Shown here piece by piece: positions 16,445-26,579 of a stretch of 64,000 bases of DNA (the stretch's first letter is position 1; every line of letters starts with the position of its first letter). Below the pieces are notes generated by a model that saw only the letters and a program-made list of their open reading frames with translations, ran no database searches and was not told the DNA's origin. Made by a program: the position numbers and the translations under genes. Source of the DNA: an uncultured Granulosicoccaceae bacterium (lineage in GTDB: Bacteria; Pseudomonadota; Gammaproteobacteria; Granulosicoccales; Granulosicoccaceae); the NCBI GenBank assembly GCA_938041955.1, contig CALISD010000001.1, positions 1 to 64,000 of the forward strand, written 5' to 3'.

Positions 16445-18457
16445 GTGAGAATGTTAGGTAAAATGGAAGAATCGGCACTTGTAGGTAGGCGTAGCATCTC
16501 CGGTAGTAGAAATGCTTTCGCTTTGCGACTAAGGACTAAACGAGTGTATTTGAAGCAGTGTTTCAATCAGCTAGCCGAAGGGCTCGGCAATTTAGAGAAA
16601 AATAAGAAGCGAACTGTGGCTCACAGTTTCGATGCTTCTTTTGTATTTCTTGCGCTGGCCGCTGCGAACGTGCTGCGTTTGTCTACCGTTAATTTTGGTC
16701 AAATGTGGCCTGCCTACCTGCTTCTGCCTTTTGCGACTATTTTTATTTTCAATCGGGTGGGTGTTTATAATGCTGTTATCCGTTTCAGCGGAATAGATGA
16801 AACAGCTTTGGCGAAAGGGGTTGTGTTGTCATCTCTGTTGTTGCTGGTTACGTTATTTCTACTTGACCCTGATCCTAATCCCCGATCTTTATTTGTTATT
16901 TACGGGCTTCTGTTGCTGGTTTTCTGTGTTGGTTCACGCCATCTCTGGAAGGGTATTGCTGCAGACAAGTTAAATAGTATCGGCGAGCCTATAGCCATTT
17001 ACGGAGCGGGCGCGCTGGGTCGCCAGGTGGTGCAGATTTGTAATAATGGCTCGGAGTTTCGGCCAGTGCTGTGGCTTGACGATGATGCAAAGCTTCACGG
17101 CCGTACGGTTGCTGGGGCTCCTGTTCTCGATCCTAAAGATCCACGGACGCCTGCGTTGTTGAAGGAACACCACGTTGATACTATTTTAATGGCAATTCCG
17201 TCCGTTGGCGGTTCGATGAAGGAGTTGCTGGAGTCCTTAAGGAATTTTGATTGCCGCGTTCAAACCCTACCGTCGATTGACGACATTATGGCCAATCGTG
17301 TGACATCGCGCGATGCGAAAACACTCCCACTTGAGGAGCTCATTGGCCGCAAGCAAGTTAACCCTGATGCAGCGTTAATGACTAAAAATATTACTGATAA
17401 GGCGGTGATGGTAACCGGTGCGGGAGGATCTGTCGGCGGTGAGTTATGCCGTCAGATACTACCTCTTAATCCTTCTGTGTTGATATTGTTTGACGTGTCT
17501 GAGGCGGCGTTATATACAGTCCAAAGTGATTTGAATGTGTTGCAGGAGCTTAACGGAAATACCACTCCAGTGGTTTGTGTCCTTGGAAATGTAGTTTTCA
17601 AGAATGACGTGGCACATGTACTAAATACCTATGGTATCCAAACGCTGTTTCATGCTGCGGCATATAAGCATGTGCCGATGGTAGAAAGTAACCCGCAGCC
17701 GGCTATTCGTACCAACGTTTTCGGTAGTCTTGCGACTCTCGAGGCATCTATTGAATATGGGGTGGAAAATTTCTTACTAATTTCTACCGATAAAGCGGTG
17801 CGCCCAACCAATGTTATGGGAGCCACTAAGCGATTGGCAGAAATGGTTGTGCAAGCAAAGGCGGCTCAAGGTACCTCAAGGACAGCATTGTGTATGGTTC
17901 GATTCGGGAATGTAATAGGGTCTTCTGGTTCGGTGGTGCCGAAGTTTTCAGAGCAAATTGAAAGTGGTGGCCCTTTGACCGTCACTCATAAAGACATTGT
18001 TAGGTATTTCATGTCGATCCCGGAGGCAGCGCAGCTAGTTATACAGGCTAGCGCTCTTGCTAAAGGTGGCGATGTGTTTTTATTGGATATGGGAAAACCT
18101 GTTCAAATTGCTGACTTAGCAAAGTCTCTTATCTACCTGCACGGTAAAACGCTTAAAGATGAGAATAACCCGAAGGGTGAGATTGAAATTCAATATACGG
18201 GCTTGAGAGAAGGGGAAAAGTTGTTCGAAGAGCTACTCATTGACGATGATGCGGTTGCGACTCAGCACCCCAAAATATCGCGTGGAATAGAGGATTTTAT
18301 GGAGTGGCCTGAGCTTAAGAAGGTTCTGGATTTATTGGCCGCGGATATGGCTTCAAATCCAAAGGATCAAATGATCCGGCAATTGCAATCTGCAGTAAAA
18401 GGGTATTCGCCGAACAGATCACCTGAGAAGCTGGAAGATCTAGTACCCTCCGATTGA
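16445..18457 (+). CDS. UDP-N-acetylhexosamine 4,6-dehydratase (WbpM/PglF/CapD family)
   Basis: 670 residues. Four N-terminal membrane helices precede a CoA-binding-like Rossmann domain (about 175-300) and a C-terminal SDR domain with TGAGGSVGGEL (about 324). The catalytic region is STDKAVRPTNVMGATKR (about 448), with Met where the short FlaA1-type enzymes have Tyr. This long membrane form makes UDP-4-keto-6-deoxy-GlcNAc from UDP-GlcNAc, the entry to QuiNAc4N/diNAcBac, QuiNAc or FucNAc. The aminotransferase gene follows after 44 bp. The start is GTG at 16445 or ATG at 16451. Confidence 0.92.
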   Translation: MRMLGKMEESALVGRRSISGSRNAFALRLRTKRVYLKQCFNQLAEGLGNLEKNKKRTVAHSFDASFVFLALAAANVLRLSTVNFGQMWPAYLLLPFATIFIFNRVGVYNAVIRFSGIDETALAKGVVLSSLLLLVTLFLLDPDPNPRSLFVIYGLLLLVFCVGSRHLWKGIAADKLNSIGEPIAIYGAGALGRQVVQICNNGSEFRPVLWLDDDAKLHGRTVAGAPVLDPKDPRTPALLKEHHVDTILMAIPSVGGSMKELLESLRNFDCRVQTLPSIDDIMANRVTSRDAKTLPLEELIGRKQVNPDAALMTKNITDKAVMVTGAGGSVGGELCRQILPLNPSVLILFDVSEAALYTVQSDLNVLQELNGNTTPVVCVLGNVVFKNDVAHVLNTYGIQTLFHAAAYKHVPMVESNPQPAIRTNVFGSLATLEASIEYGVENFLLISTDKAVRPTNVMGATKRLAEMVVQAKAAQGTSRTALCMVRFGNVIGSSGSVVPKFSEQIESGGPLTVTHKDIVRYFMSIPEAAQLVIQASALAKGGDVFLLDMGKPVQIADLAKSLIYLHGKTLKDENNPKGEIEIQYTGLREGEKLFEELLIDDDAVATQHPKISRGIEDFMEWPELKKVLDLLAADMASNPKDQMIRQLQSAVKGYSPNRSPEKLEDLVPSD

Positions 18458-18501
18458 GGTAAACTCACCTCGACATTTCTTGACAAGGTTGCAATTAGTA
18501 G

Positions 18502-19668
18502 ATGATCCAAGCACCCCCGTGGCCGAACTATTCAGAAAACGAAGCCGAATTAGCGAAGCAGGTGCTTTTGTCTAATAGGGTCAACTATTGGACCGGTGAT
18601 GAGGCGCGCCAGTTTGAAACGGCCTTCTCTCAGAAATTTCAATCTAATCATGCAATTGCTTTAGCGAACGGAACCGTGGCGATTGATTTAGCTTTGATTG
18701 CCCTAGGTATTGGTGTGGGTGACGAGGTAGTGGTTACCCCCAGATCTTTTGTTGCATCAGCATCTGCAGTGATCAATTGCGGTGCACGCCCGATATTCGC
18801 AGATGTTGATCTCGACAGTCAGAATATAACTGCTGAAACAATTGCCGCCGTCATAACTCAAAAAACCAAAGCCATAATATGTGTTCATCTCGCAGGTTGG
18901 CCTTGTGAAATGGGACCAATACTGGAGTTGGCTCAAAGTCGTGGCATGGCTGTTATTGAGGATTGTGCGCAAGCGCACGGTGCAACAATTCATGGAAAAT
19001 CGGTCGGTTGTTTTGGAGATATCGGAGCTTGGTCGTTCTGCCAAGACAAGATAATGACCACAGCTGGCGAGGGCGGCATGGTTACAACTGACAACGAAGA
19101 GTTGCATCGGGCTATGTGGTCGTTTAAAGATCACGGCAAATCGTGGGACAAAGTGCAGTCACCATCAAATAGCTCAGAGTTTCGCTACATACATGATTCA
19201 ATTGGTACAAATTGGCGGATGACAGAAATACAGGCAGCTATTGGGCGCTATCAATTGGCTCAGCTTGCTGAATGGAAAAAATGCCGCCGCCAGAATGCGC
19301 TGGCGCTGAACAATCGACTGGTTGATGTTCCGGGTGTAAGAATAACGACTGCCCCGGAGTTTCTGGAACATGCGTATTACAAATACTATTTTTTTATAGA
19401 GGTTGATGCGCTCTCTGCCGGTTATTCGCGGGGACGAATATTGTCAGAAATAAATGAGTCTGGTGTCCCTTGTTTTACTGGCTCTTGCCCGGAGATATAT
19501 CGTGAGCGTGCATTTACTGATCTCTATGGCGAGCATTCAAGATTGGAGAATGCCAGAGTTCTGGGTGAAACCAGTATGATGTTGAACGTTCATCCCGGTA
19601 TTACAGGGCAGCATATCGAGGAAGTTACCTCCGTCATAAATAGGGTAATGGCCAGCGCTGTTCGTTAG
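18502..19668 (+). CDS. DegT/DnrJ/EryC1 aminotransferase, PglE-like
   Basis: 388-residue PLP enzyme of the sugar aminotransferase family. The PLP lysine is Lys183 in GAWSFCQDKIMTTAGEGG; other conserved parts are LANGTVAIDLAL and the VIEDCAQAHGA segment. Its position directly after the 4,6-dehydratase argues that it aminates UDP-4-keto-6-deoxy-GlcNAc at C4 using glutamate, giving UDP-QuiNAc4N. The product could then be acetylated (gene at 1100) or formylated (gene at 5964). A keto-sugar from the dTDP branch encoded downstream is a less likely alternative. Confidence 0.88.
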   Translation: MIQAPPWPNYSENEAELAKQVLLSNRVNYWTGDEARQFETAFSQKFQSNHAIALANGTVAIDLALIALGIGVGDEVVVTPRSFVASASAVINCGARPIFADVDLDSQNITAETIAAVITQKTKAIICVHLAGWPCEMGPILELAQSRGMAVIEDCAQAHGATIHGKSVGCFGDIGAWSFCQDKIMTTAGEGGMVTTDNEELHRAMWSFKDHGKSWDKVQSPSNSSEFRYIHDSIGTNWRMTEIQAAIGRYQLAQLAEWKKCRRQNALALNNRLVDVPGVRITTAPEFLEHAYYKYYFFIEVDALSAGYSRGRILSEINESGVPCFTGSCPEIYRERAFTDLYGEHSRLENARVLGETSMMLNVHPGITGQHIEEVTSVINRVMASAVR

Positions 19669-19835
19669 ACTGGTCTGTAATTCCTCACCTGTTCATCCAG
19701 ATTGATATTTTCGAGTCAGTAAATTGTCACATTAAAGTTGCTCTGTATAAGGCTTGTACAGCCACTGAACTCATTTTTGGTTTAAATCATGCTGAGTTAC
19801 TGGCTGTTTGAGTGAAATCAGTCGGATGACAACTT

Positions 19836-20903
19836 ATGAGTAAACTGTTGGTCACAGGTGGAGCAGGCTTTATAGGTGCCAATTTTGTGCATTATTGGTT
19901 GCAGACCTACCCAAATGACAACGTCGTGGTGTTGGATGCATTGACTTATGCGGGCAATGTCAGGAGCCTGGATTCTTTGGCCGAAAATAAGAATTTCATC
20001 TTTGCGCACGGTGATATTCTGGATCAACCATTGGTTGAGCGTCTTATGCGTGAACACACGATAGACACAGTGGTTCACTTTGCAGCAGAAAGTCATGTGG
20101 ATAGATCGATCAGTGGGCCTGACGTTTTTATTGATACCAATATTATTGGCACTCATAGTTTGCTCAAGGCTGCTCGAAAGGTATGGTTGGATGACAATAC
20201 TGTTGATAGTCATCGGTTTCATCATGTATCCACCGATGAAGTCTATGGTGATTTAGGTCCTGATGATCCGGCGTTTAGTGAAACCACTCAGTACGCCCCC
20301 AATTCGCCGTATTCTGCTAGCAAGGCAGCTTCAGACCATTTGGTGCGAGCCTATCTGCACACCTTCGGTCTCCAGGTTACTACTAGCAATTGTTCGAACA
20401 ACTATGGTCCATACCATTTTCCAGAAAAGCTGATTCCACTTATTATCACGAATATACTCAATGGTGACCCGCTGCCGGTCTACGGTGACGGCATGCAAAT
20501 AAGAGATTGGTTGTATGTTGAAGATCATGCTCGTGGCATTGACCAAGTTATTAAACAGGGCTTAGTAGGTGAGACCTATAATATTGGTGGCATTAATGAA
20601 TGGGCAAATATTGATATTGTAAATCTGCTCTGTGCAGAAATAGATAAGCGTCTTGATTCTAGTGATGAGTTGCGGCAACGTTATTCGAAGGCACCATTGG
20701 TCAACGGTAGTGCTAGTACATCTTTAATACAGTATGTGGAAGATCGTCGTGGCCATGATCGCCGTTACGCAATAAATCCTGATAAGGCCTATAATGAACT
20801 GGGCTATAAGCCGTTTGAGTCTTTTGAAACAGGTATCGCAAAAACTATTGACTGGTACCTTGAGAACCCTCATTGGTGGGAACCGCTTCGTAATGCGGCC
20901 TAG
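19836..20903 (+). CDS. rmlB: dTDP-glucose 4,6-dehydratase
   Basis: 355-residue extended SDR. It has the NAD loop TGGAGFIGANF, catalytic STDEVYGD, the YSASK active-site Tyr-Lys pair, and SHVDRSISGP, all diagnostic of RmlB. It converts dTDP-glucose to dTDP-4-keto-6-deoxyglucose, the first of three steps to dTDP-L-rhamnose after RmlA. rmlC and rmlD follow, interrupted by a VanZ-like gene. No rmlA is present in the window, so dTDP-glucose must come from an enzyme encoded elsewhere. Confidence 0.95.
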   Translation: MSKLLVTGGAGFIGANFVHYWLQTYPNDNVVVLDALTYAGNVRSLDSLAENKNFIFAHGDILDQPLVERLMREHTIDTVVHFAAESHVDRSISGPDVFIDTNIIGTHSLLKAARKVWLDDNTVDSHRFHHVSTDEVYGDLGPDDPAFSETTQYAPNSPYSASKAASDHLVRAYLHTFGLQVTTSNCSNNYGPYHFPEKLIPLIITNILNGDPLPVYGDGMQIRDWLYVEDHARGIDQVIKQGLVGETYNIGGINEWANIDIVNLLCAEIDKRLDSSDELRQRYSKAPLVNGSASTSLIQYVEDRRGHDRRYAINPDKAYNELGYKPFESFETGIAKTIDWYLENPHWWEPLRNAA

Positions 20904-20926
20904 TGAGGCTGAGTTGAGATCGCTAG

Positions 20927-22018
20927 TTGATAGTCGCTAGAGTGTCTTTGAAGTGGTTTTTGCTTTTTGGGATATTGCTTCTTGCTGTTACCACAAGATT
21001 TTTGTTGACCCATATTGACAGGTTCTATGTATCTCACGAGCAACAACTAAGTGACCCCGCCTTTCTTGCGGGGGACCATTATTGGAAGCAGAGGGGCTCT
21101 GGCGCTGCCACTCATACTGGGAATATATTAAGGATAGAAAACAATGACAAAGCCAGTCATTCAGTTTTTCAGAAAGTATTTGTTAGTACACCTGGCTATT
21201 TCCGATTCACTTTTGAGGCTGCTGCTGAGGACATTATCCCTACCGATAAGTCGTGGGCAGGAGGTAGTGGTGCGATAATTTACTGGAGTAAAGCAGGTGA
21301 GCGTTTGGGAAGCCGTAACGTAATTCTGTTAAAAGCTGACAGTTCTTATAAAACCTATTCCCGTATTGAGTATCTGACGAAGGAAATCGGTAGCGTTGAC
21401 ATTGCGTTCAGACTGTTGCGAGCCGGGGGTTCACTTCTTGTGCACGCTCCGCGATTATCAGTTATGCAGGAATTCCCGTTATACACAAAAATTAAATATG
21501 GCATTGCAATGACGTGGTTGTTAGTTGCAGCTGGACTTATGTTTTTAAGTCTTTCGTTGTTGAGTAGTGGCAAGTTAGTCGCGTTATTGGGGCTGGTTGG
21601 GGTATCGCTAGTTGGAGTCCTGATGCCGGAGGCAATAATATCTGGTATTAACCTGGCATTGTCGCAATGGTTGCCGGATAGTTTTCTAGCAAGTGCAGCA
21701 ATGGCTATGCACAAAGTATTTGGTGTTACTGGGCTCTCGGGGCCTGGTGCCGTGGTGAGTAAGCTGGGCCACCTTGTGCTTTTTGTACTAATGGGTATTG
21801 CTGTTGGTATTGGTTTTCGAAAGATAGACGTTTTTTTCAGCGTAACTTGTATTGGTGTATTTGCATGGGTAACAGAAACGCTTCAAACGCTTGTAAATGG
21901 TCGAACTTTTAGTGTTTTTGACTTCTATATTGATATTGCGGGCGGATTAATTGGAGTATTTATTGGCGTTTCCAGTGCTTTTATATATTGTGTTATTGCT
22001 AGGAACTTTAAATCATAG
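20927..22018 (+). CDS. VanZ-like membrane protein
   Basis: About 363 residues. One N-terminal membrane helix is followed by a soluble beta-rich region (about 35-175) and then several helices. The C-terminal part has the VanZ pattern: KLGHLVLFVLMG, then ETLQ and DFYIDIAGGLIGV. VanZ-like proteins have no firmly known function; the original VanZ gives low-level teicoplanin resistance. The gene sits between rmlB and rmlC in the same orientation. The start is uncertain because a stop at 20924 leaves only TTG at 20927, GTG at 20942 or TTG at 20948. The extracytoplasmic domain suggests a cell-envelope role. Confidence 0.72.
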   Translation: MIVARVSLKWFLLFGILLLAVTTRFLLTHIDRFYVSHEQQLSDPAFLAGDHYWKQRGSGAATHTGNILRIENNDKASHSVFQKVFVSTPGYFRFTFEAAAEDIIPTDKSWAGGSGAIIYWSKAGERLGSRNVILLKADSSYKTYSRIEYLTKEIGSVDIAFRLLRAGGSLLVHAPRLSVMQEFPLYTKIKYGIAMTWLLVAAGLMFLSLSLLSSGKLVALLGLVGVSLVGVLMPEAIISGINLALSQWLPDSFLASAAMAMHKVFGVTGLSGPGAVVSKLGHLVLFVLMGIAVGIGFRKIDVFFSVTCIGVFAWVTETLQTLVNGRTFSVFDFYIDIAGGLIGVFIGVSSAFIYCVIARNFKS

Positions 22019-22035
22019 TGTGGAAGTATTGAACA

Positions 22036-22581
22036 ATGAAAATAGTTAACACTGCTATACCAGACGTAAAAATAATTGAGCCTGCAGTCTATGGTGATGA
22101 GCGTGGTTTTTTCATGGAAACATGGAATGAAAAACTTTTTGCTGAAAATAATTTGCCTACCAAGTTTGTTCAGGATAACCACAGTCGATCTGGTCAGGGG
22201 ATTTTGAGGGGGCTGCATTATCAAACAGAGAATACGCAAGGCAAGCTGGTTAGAGTTGCGGCGGGTGCTGTGTTTGATGTAGCGGTTGATATGAGAAAAG
22301 CATCTCCTACTTACGGGAAATGGGTTGGGGTTGAATTAAGCGATTCGAATCACCGCATGCTGTGGGTGCCACCGCAGTTTGCACATGGCTTTTATGTGCT
22401 CAGTGAGTACGCAGATTTCATTTATAAGTGTACCGATGTCTACTCACCGGGCAGTGAGCAATCACTGGCCTGGGACGATAGCGCGGTAGGGGTTGAGTGG
22501 CCGTTGGTCAATGGTGACGCGCCAATATTGTCGGATAAAGATGCGAATGGGCATACGTTTGCTGATGCACCACATTTTTAG
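22036..22581 (+). CDS. rmlC: dTDP-4-dehydrorhamnose 3,5-epimerase
   Basis: 181-residue cupin-fold epimerase, full length for RmlC. Typical segments are EPAVYGDERGFFMETWN, FVQDNHSRSGQGILRGLHYQ (catalytic His), the VAAGAVFDVAVDMRKASPTYGKWVG strand (here quoted in part) and PPQFAHGFYVLSE. It acts between RmlB and RmlD to produce dTDP-4-keto-L-rhamnose. It starts 18 bp after the vanZ-like gene. Confidence 0.95.
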   Translation: MKIVNTAIPDVKIIEPAVYGDERGFFMETWNEKLFAENNLPTKFVQDNHSRSGQGILRGLHYQTENTQGKLVRVAAGAVFDVAVDMRKASPTYGKWVGVELSDSNHRMLWVPPQFAHGFYVLSEYADFIYKCTDVYSPGSEQSLAWDDSAVGVEWPLVNGDAPILSDKDANGHTFADAPHF

Positions 22582-22633
22582 GCGCGTATTTCGCAGCGTA
22601 ATTAGCTCATTCCTGTTTCCAACGTAGGTTGCA

Positions 22634-23548
22634 ATGAATAGAGTATTGATTACCGGCGCAGGCGGCCAGCTGGGCAAGGCGCTAGCCGCGATTACACCCC
22701 CACAGATTCAGACGGTTTCAGCTGAGCGCGCAGTTCTTGATATTACCAATCGTGAAAGCGTGATGCGTTGGTGTGAAGAGCATTCGCCCGCGGGCATTGT
22801 GAACGCCGCCGCCTATACTGCCGTCGATCAGGCGGAAAGTGAACCGAAGTTGGCAAGGGCGGCCAATACACTGGGACCGCAAAACCTAGCGCTCGCAGCA
22901 AAAGAGCATGGGATTCCATTAATTCACGTATCAACTGATTTTGTTTTCAATGGTAAGTCAGGTGATCATTATAAGCCGACAGATTCGACTGACCCTTTGA
23001 GTGTATACGGGGTAACCAAGAGAGACGGTGAGCAGGCAGTGATGGCGGTGGAGGGGGTAGATGCGGCAATAGTGCGAACCGCGTGGGTGTATGACTCAGA
23101 AGGTAAAAACTTCGTTACCACTATGCTAAAGTTAATGCAGGAAAAAGACTCCCTTGGTGTGGTTGCTGATCAGATTGGCAGTCCCACCTATGTATATGGT
23201 CTTGCTACAGCGTGCTGGGGCCTTTATGAGAAAAAGCAGACTGGTATTTATCACTGGACTGATTCAGGCGTGGCAAGCTGGTATGACTTTGCTGTTGCGA
23301 TTCAGGAGGAAGCGCTGGAGCTTGGAATACTGAAATCGGCCATTCCGATTAAACCGCTGACGACTGCTGATTTTCCTACACCTGCTGTTCGTCCGTCTAA
23401 TTCGCTACTTGATAAGTCGCTAATATGGGAAGCGTTGGGTGAGACATCCCCTCATTGGCGCAGTAACCTTCGCAAGGCGCTCGATAAATACAAATTAATG
23501 AACAGATCGTTTTATAGTCGAGCATCGACATCAGCTTTTGTCAGCTGA
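22634..23548 (+). CDS. rmlD: dTDP-4-dehydrorhamnose reductase
   Basis: 304-residue SDR with [11 protein letters not shown] as the NAD(P) loop, [20 protein letters not shown] and YGVTKRDGE (catalytic Tyr-Lys). It reduces dTDP-4-keto-L-rhamnose to dTDP-L-rhamnose. It ends the forward operon that starts at 16445. Its 3' end overlaps the convergent nucleotide-sugar dehydrogenase gene by 37 bp, so there is no room for a normal intergenic terminator. Confidence 0.95.
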   Translation: MNRVLITGAGGQLGKALAAITPPQIQTVSAERAVLDITNRESVMRWCEEHSPAGIVNAAAYTAVDQAESEPKLARAANTLGPQNLALAAKEHGIPLIHVSTDFVFNGKSGDHYKPTDSTDPLSVYGVTKRDGEQAVMAVEGVDAAIVRTAWVYDSEGKNFVTTMLKLMQEKDSLGVVADQIGSPTYVYGLATACWGLYEKKQTGIYHWTDSGVASWYDFAVAIQEEALELGILKSAIPIKPLTTADFPTPAVRPSNSLLDKSLIWEALGETSPHWRSNLRKALDKYKLMNRSFYSRASTSAFVS

Positions 23549-24792
23549 CTTTTTATGTCATAGAGAACGTGTTCTTTTTTACCTAGTTTTCGAATCGCCT
23601 CGGCTCCCATCGCTATAAACTGATGATGAGATACGGCGAGTATGACTGCGTCATACTCGCCATCCGTTAATTTTGACTTCAGTGGGATGTTGTATTCTTC
23701 CAGCGCTTCTTGCGGATCGACCCATGGGTCGTATACATCAATGTCTGAGTGATAGCTCTCAAGTGTGTTGATAATATCAATGACTCTTGTGTTACGCAGG
23801 TCAGGGCAGTTTTCTTTAAATGCTAAGCCCATTATCAGTATTTTCGCGTTCACCACATGGATGCGTCGCTTGGTCATCATCTTTACTAAGGTGTCTGCGA
23901 TGTATGACCCCATCTGATCATTTATTTGTCTGCCGGACAATATAATTTGCGGGTGATGTCCAATCTCCTGCGCTTTGTGAGTAAGGTAGTATGGATCCAC
24001 GCTGATGCAGTGCCCGCCGACCAAGCCTGGTCTAAAAGGCAGGAAGTTCCACTTAGTGCCTGCTGCTTCAAGCACCTCTTCGGTGTCGATGCCGAGCTTG
24101 TCAAAGATCATCGCTAATTCATTTATCAGTGCGATGTTTAAATCCCGTTGGGTGTTTTCAATTACTTTCGCCGCTTCTGCGACCTTGATTGAACTCGCCA
24201 GATGAGTGCCGGCGGTGACTATTTTTTTGTAGAGGCCATCGATTGCTTTGGCTACCTCAGGGGTTGAGCCGGATGTTACCTTTACGATATTTGCTATGCG
24301 ATGTTCTTTGTCACCAGGGTTGATACGCTCCGGGCTATAACCTGCGAAAAAATCCACGTTAAATGTCAACCCTGATTCTTCCTCGATTATGGGTACGCAA
24401 ACTTCCTCGGTTGCACCGGGATACACGGTTGATTCGTAAATAACAACGCAGTCCTTTTTTATCACTTTACCTATCGTTTTGCTGGCCTTTCTGAGAGGTT
24501 CAAGATCGGGTTGCTTGTATTGGTTAATGGGAGTGGGGACGGTGACAATGAATACTCTGCAGTTCGCCAGGTCGTTCGGATTGTCGGTAAAGTTTAGTTG
24601 CGAGGCCTCGGCCATCTCTTCTTTACTGACTTCTAACGTCTTATCTTTACCGCCCTTCAACTCATGAATTCTGGATGTGTGAATGTCAAACCCGGTTGTC
24701 TGGAAGAGCTTGCCGAATTCAACGGCAAGTGGCAGCCCGACATATCCCAATCCGATAACGCCGATTCTGTCTGATGGATCCAATTGAAACAT
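23512..24792 (-). CDS. UDP-N-acetylhexosamine 6-dehydrogenase (WbpO/TviB/WbpA type)
   Basis: 426 residues of the UDP-glucose/GDP-mannose dehydrogenase family. It shows [55 protein letters not shown], and catalytic Cys262 in [12 protein letters not shown]. These segments match the TviB/WbpO/CapL group, which oxidises UDP-GlcNAc or UDP-GalNAc to the uronate. It is last in a reverse operon with WbpE-, WbpD- and WbpB-like genes, so in this context it should make UDP-GlcNAcA for the 2,3-diacetamido route. It is separated from the WbpE-like gene by 109 bp. Confidence 0.9.
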   Translation of the reverse strand: MFQLDPSDRIGVIGLGYVGLPLAVEFGKLFQTTGFDIHTSRIHELKGGKDKTLEVSKEEMAEASQLNFTDNPNDLANCRVFIVTVPTPINQYKQPDLEPLRKASKTIGKVIKKDCVVIYESTVYPGATEEVCVPIIEEESGLTFNVDFFAGYSPERINPGDKEHRIANIVKVTSGSTPEVAKAIDGLYKKIVTAGTHLASSIKVAEAAKVIENTQRDLNIALINELAMIFDKLGIDTEEVLEAAGTKWNFLPFRPGLVGGHCISVDPYYLTHKAQEIGHHPQIILSGRQINDQMGSYIADTLVKMMTKRRIHVVNAKILIMGLAFKENCPDLRNTRVIDIINTLESYHSDIDVYDPWVDPQEALEEYNIPLKSKLTDGEYDAVILAVSHHQFIAMGAEAIRKLGKKEHVLYDIKSQLTKADVDARL

Positions 24793-24901
24793 ACCGATTA
24801 GCTCTATTTACGCAAATGCCCAGTTTAGTAAAGGTGTGGGCTTCCAGGCTGTGGATGTAAATCACAGCGTATGCCGGTACAGTGTAAACAGGTGGATTGA
24901 G

Positions 24902-25984
24902 TTAATCAAAAATTGCGTCTACTACCTGATCGACCTGCGACTCAGACATATATGCATGGATTGGTAGGCTTAGGACGCCATTTGCAGCGACTTCTGTGTT
25001 TGCGAGCGTGACTGAATTATCAGCCACCGCCGGTTGTCGATAAAGTGGTAATGGGTAATGAATGGCTGTAGTGATTCCTTTGTTGTTTAGTCTCTCTTGT
25101 AGCTTGGTCCGGTCTGTCACCCTGAGGGTATATTGAGCCCAGGCGCTACAAAACTTATTGCTTATCGGCGGAGTAGTAATCCAATCTAATTTCTGTAAGC
25201 GTTCGTTGTACAATGTTGCTATGGTCTGGCGCGCCTGAATCTCACTGTCCAGTATTTTTAATTTTTCCAGCAGTACCGCTGCTTGAATAGTATCTAAACG
25301 GCTGTTTACTCCCACACGAACGTGATGATAGCGCTGCGACTGACCATGGCGTGCGATTTGGCGTAGTGTGTCTGCAAGTGCCGAGTCATTGGTAAAAATT
25401 GCTCCACCGTCGCCGTAGCAACCGAGGGGCTTGGTCGGGAAGAAGCTGGTGCATGCGATAGTAGATATATTGCATGATTTTCTTGTCCCTATTGAGGCGC
25501 CGAAACTCTGCGCTGCATCCTCAATAACCGGGATACCGTATTCGTTAGCGATGGCATTGATTTCATCGAAATTGGCACACCGGCCATACAAAGAGACCGG
25601 TATGATCGCCTTGGTTTTGGCGCTGATGGCGTTGCGCATGCTGTCGATGTTGATGTTGTAGTCGTGCAAATCAATATCAACGAACTTTAGTGTAGCTTGC
25701 AGCAGAGCAGCGGTTTCGGCAGTTGCGATGTAACTAAAACCCGGTGTAATAACCTCATCACCGGAACCGACCCCTAGTGCCATTAAGGCAATCTGCAGGG
25801 CATCTGTTCCGTTGCCACAACTGATGCAGTGCTTGGCGCTGGTGTACTGGCAAAGCTCTGATTCAAGCTGTGCGACCTCCGGGCCATTAATATATTTTCC
25901 ATGCTCGAGAACGTTAGCAATGCCGGTATCAATTTGAGTTTTGATTCTCACTTGTTGGGCTGCGAGGTCTATGAATGAAACCAT
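24902..25984 (-). CDS. UDP-3-keto-GlcNAcA aminotransferase (WbpE-like, DegT family)
   Basis: 360-residue PLP enzyme. The PLP lysine is Lys185 in FFPTKPLGCYGDGGA, the same motif and residue number as Pseudomonas WbpE. GNGTDALQIALMALG and EDAAQSFGA are also conserved. WbpE uses glutamate to aminate UDP-2-acetamido-3-keto-glucuronate. The gene is immediately downstream of the WbpD-like acetyltransferase (no gap) and shares an operon with WbpB- and WbpA-type genes, which supports this role over other DegT functions. Confidence 0.9.
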   Translation of the reverse strand: MVSFIDLAAQQVRIKTQIDTGIANVLEHGKYINGPEVAQLESELCQYTSAKHCISCGNGTDALQIALMALGVGSGDEVITPGFSYIATAETAALLQATLKFVDIDLHDYNINIDSMRNAISAKTKAIIPVSLYGRCANFDEINAIANEYGIPVIEDAAQSFGASIGTRKSCNISTIACTSFFPTKPLGCYGDGGAIFTNDSALADTLRQIARHGQSQRYHHVRVGVNSRLDTIQAAVLLEKLKILDSEIQARQTIATLYNERLQKLDWITTPPISNKFCSAWAQYTLRVTDRTKLQERLNNKGITTAIHYPLPLYRQPAVADNSVTLANTEVAANGVLSLPIHAYMSESQVDQVVDAIFD

Positions 25985-26569
25985 TTATTCTTTCTCAAGA
26001 CTCAATTGGCCACCGGCCAGAATGTAAGTGGTATTGGTGTGTTCGCAGCGGCAGCTTCCGTCGCCGGTCATTGGCAGATCCAGCCGTTCTCCAAAGGCAC
26101 TCATCCACCCCGTTTGCCTTGCCGGTACTCCGGTCATTAACGCGTAGTCCGGGACATCTTTTGTAATCACCGCACCTGCGCCGATAAATGCATAGCTACC
26201 AACAGTCACGCCACAAACGATGGTGCAGTTCGCACCTAACGTAGCACCCTTTCGTACGAGAGTTTTCCGGTATTCTGATTTGCGGCTTATATGTGAACGT
26301 GGGTTATGCACATTAGTGAATACCATGCTCGGCCCGCAGAACACATCGTCCTCAAGAGTCACTTCATCGTAGACAGAAACGTTATTTTGTATTTTAACGT
26401 TGTGACCAATAGAAACCGCGCTACCGACAAACACGTTTTGACCCAGCGAACATTGAGTCCCTATTGAAGCGCCGGAACAAATATGGGAGAAATGCCATAC
26501 GTGGGTATGCTCACCTATGTATGCACCCTCGTCTACGATCGCAGTTTCATGTATTTTCGCATTATTCAA
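25985..26569 (-). CDS. UDP-3-amino-GlcNAcA N-acetyltransferase (WbpD-like)
   Basis: 194-residue left-handed beta-helix acyltransferase made of hexapeptide repeats. It starts [25 protein letters not shown], the usual WbpD/WlbB opening, and ends with [10 protein letters not shown]. WbpD acetylates the 3-amino group to give UDP-2,3-diacetamido-2,3-dideoxy-glucuronic acid. The stop abuts the start of the WbpE-like gene and the WbpB-like gene lies 10 bp upstream, so all three are translated from one message. Confidence 0.9.
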   Translation of the reverse strand: MNNAKIHETAIVDEGAYIGEHTHVWHFSHICSGASIGTQCSLGQNVFVGSAVSIGHNVKIQNNVSVYDEVTLEDDVFCGPSMVFTNVHNPRSHISRKSEYRKTLVRKGATLGANCTIVCGVTVGSYAFIGAGAVITKDVPDYALMTGVPARQTGWMSAFGERLDLPMTGDGSCRCEHTNTTYILAGGQLSLEKE

Positions 26570-26579
26570 GATGAGTTGC

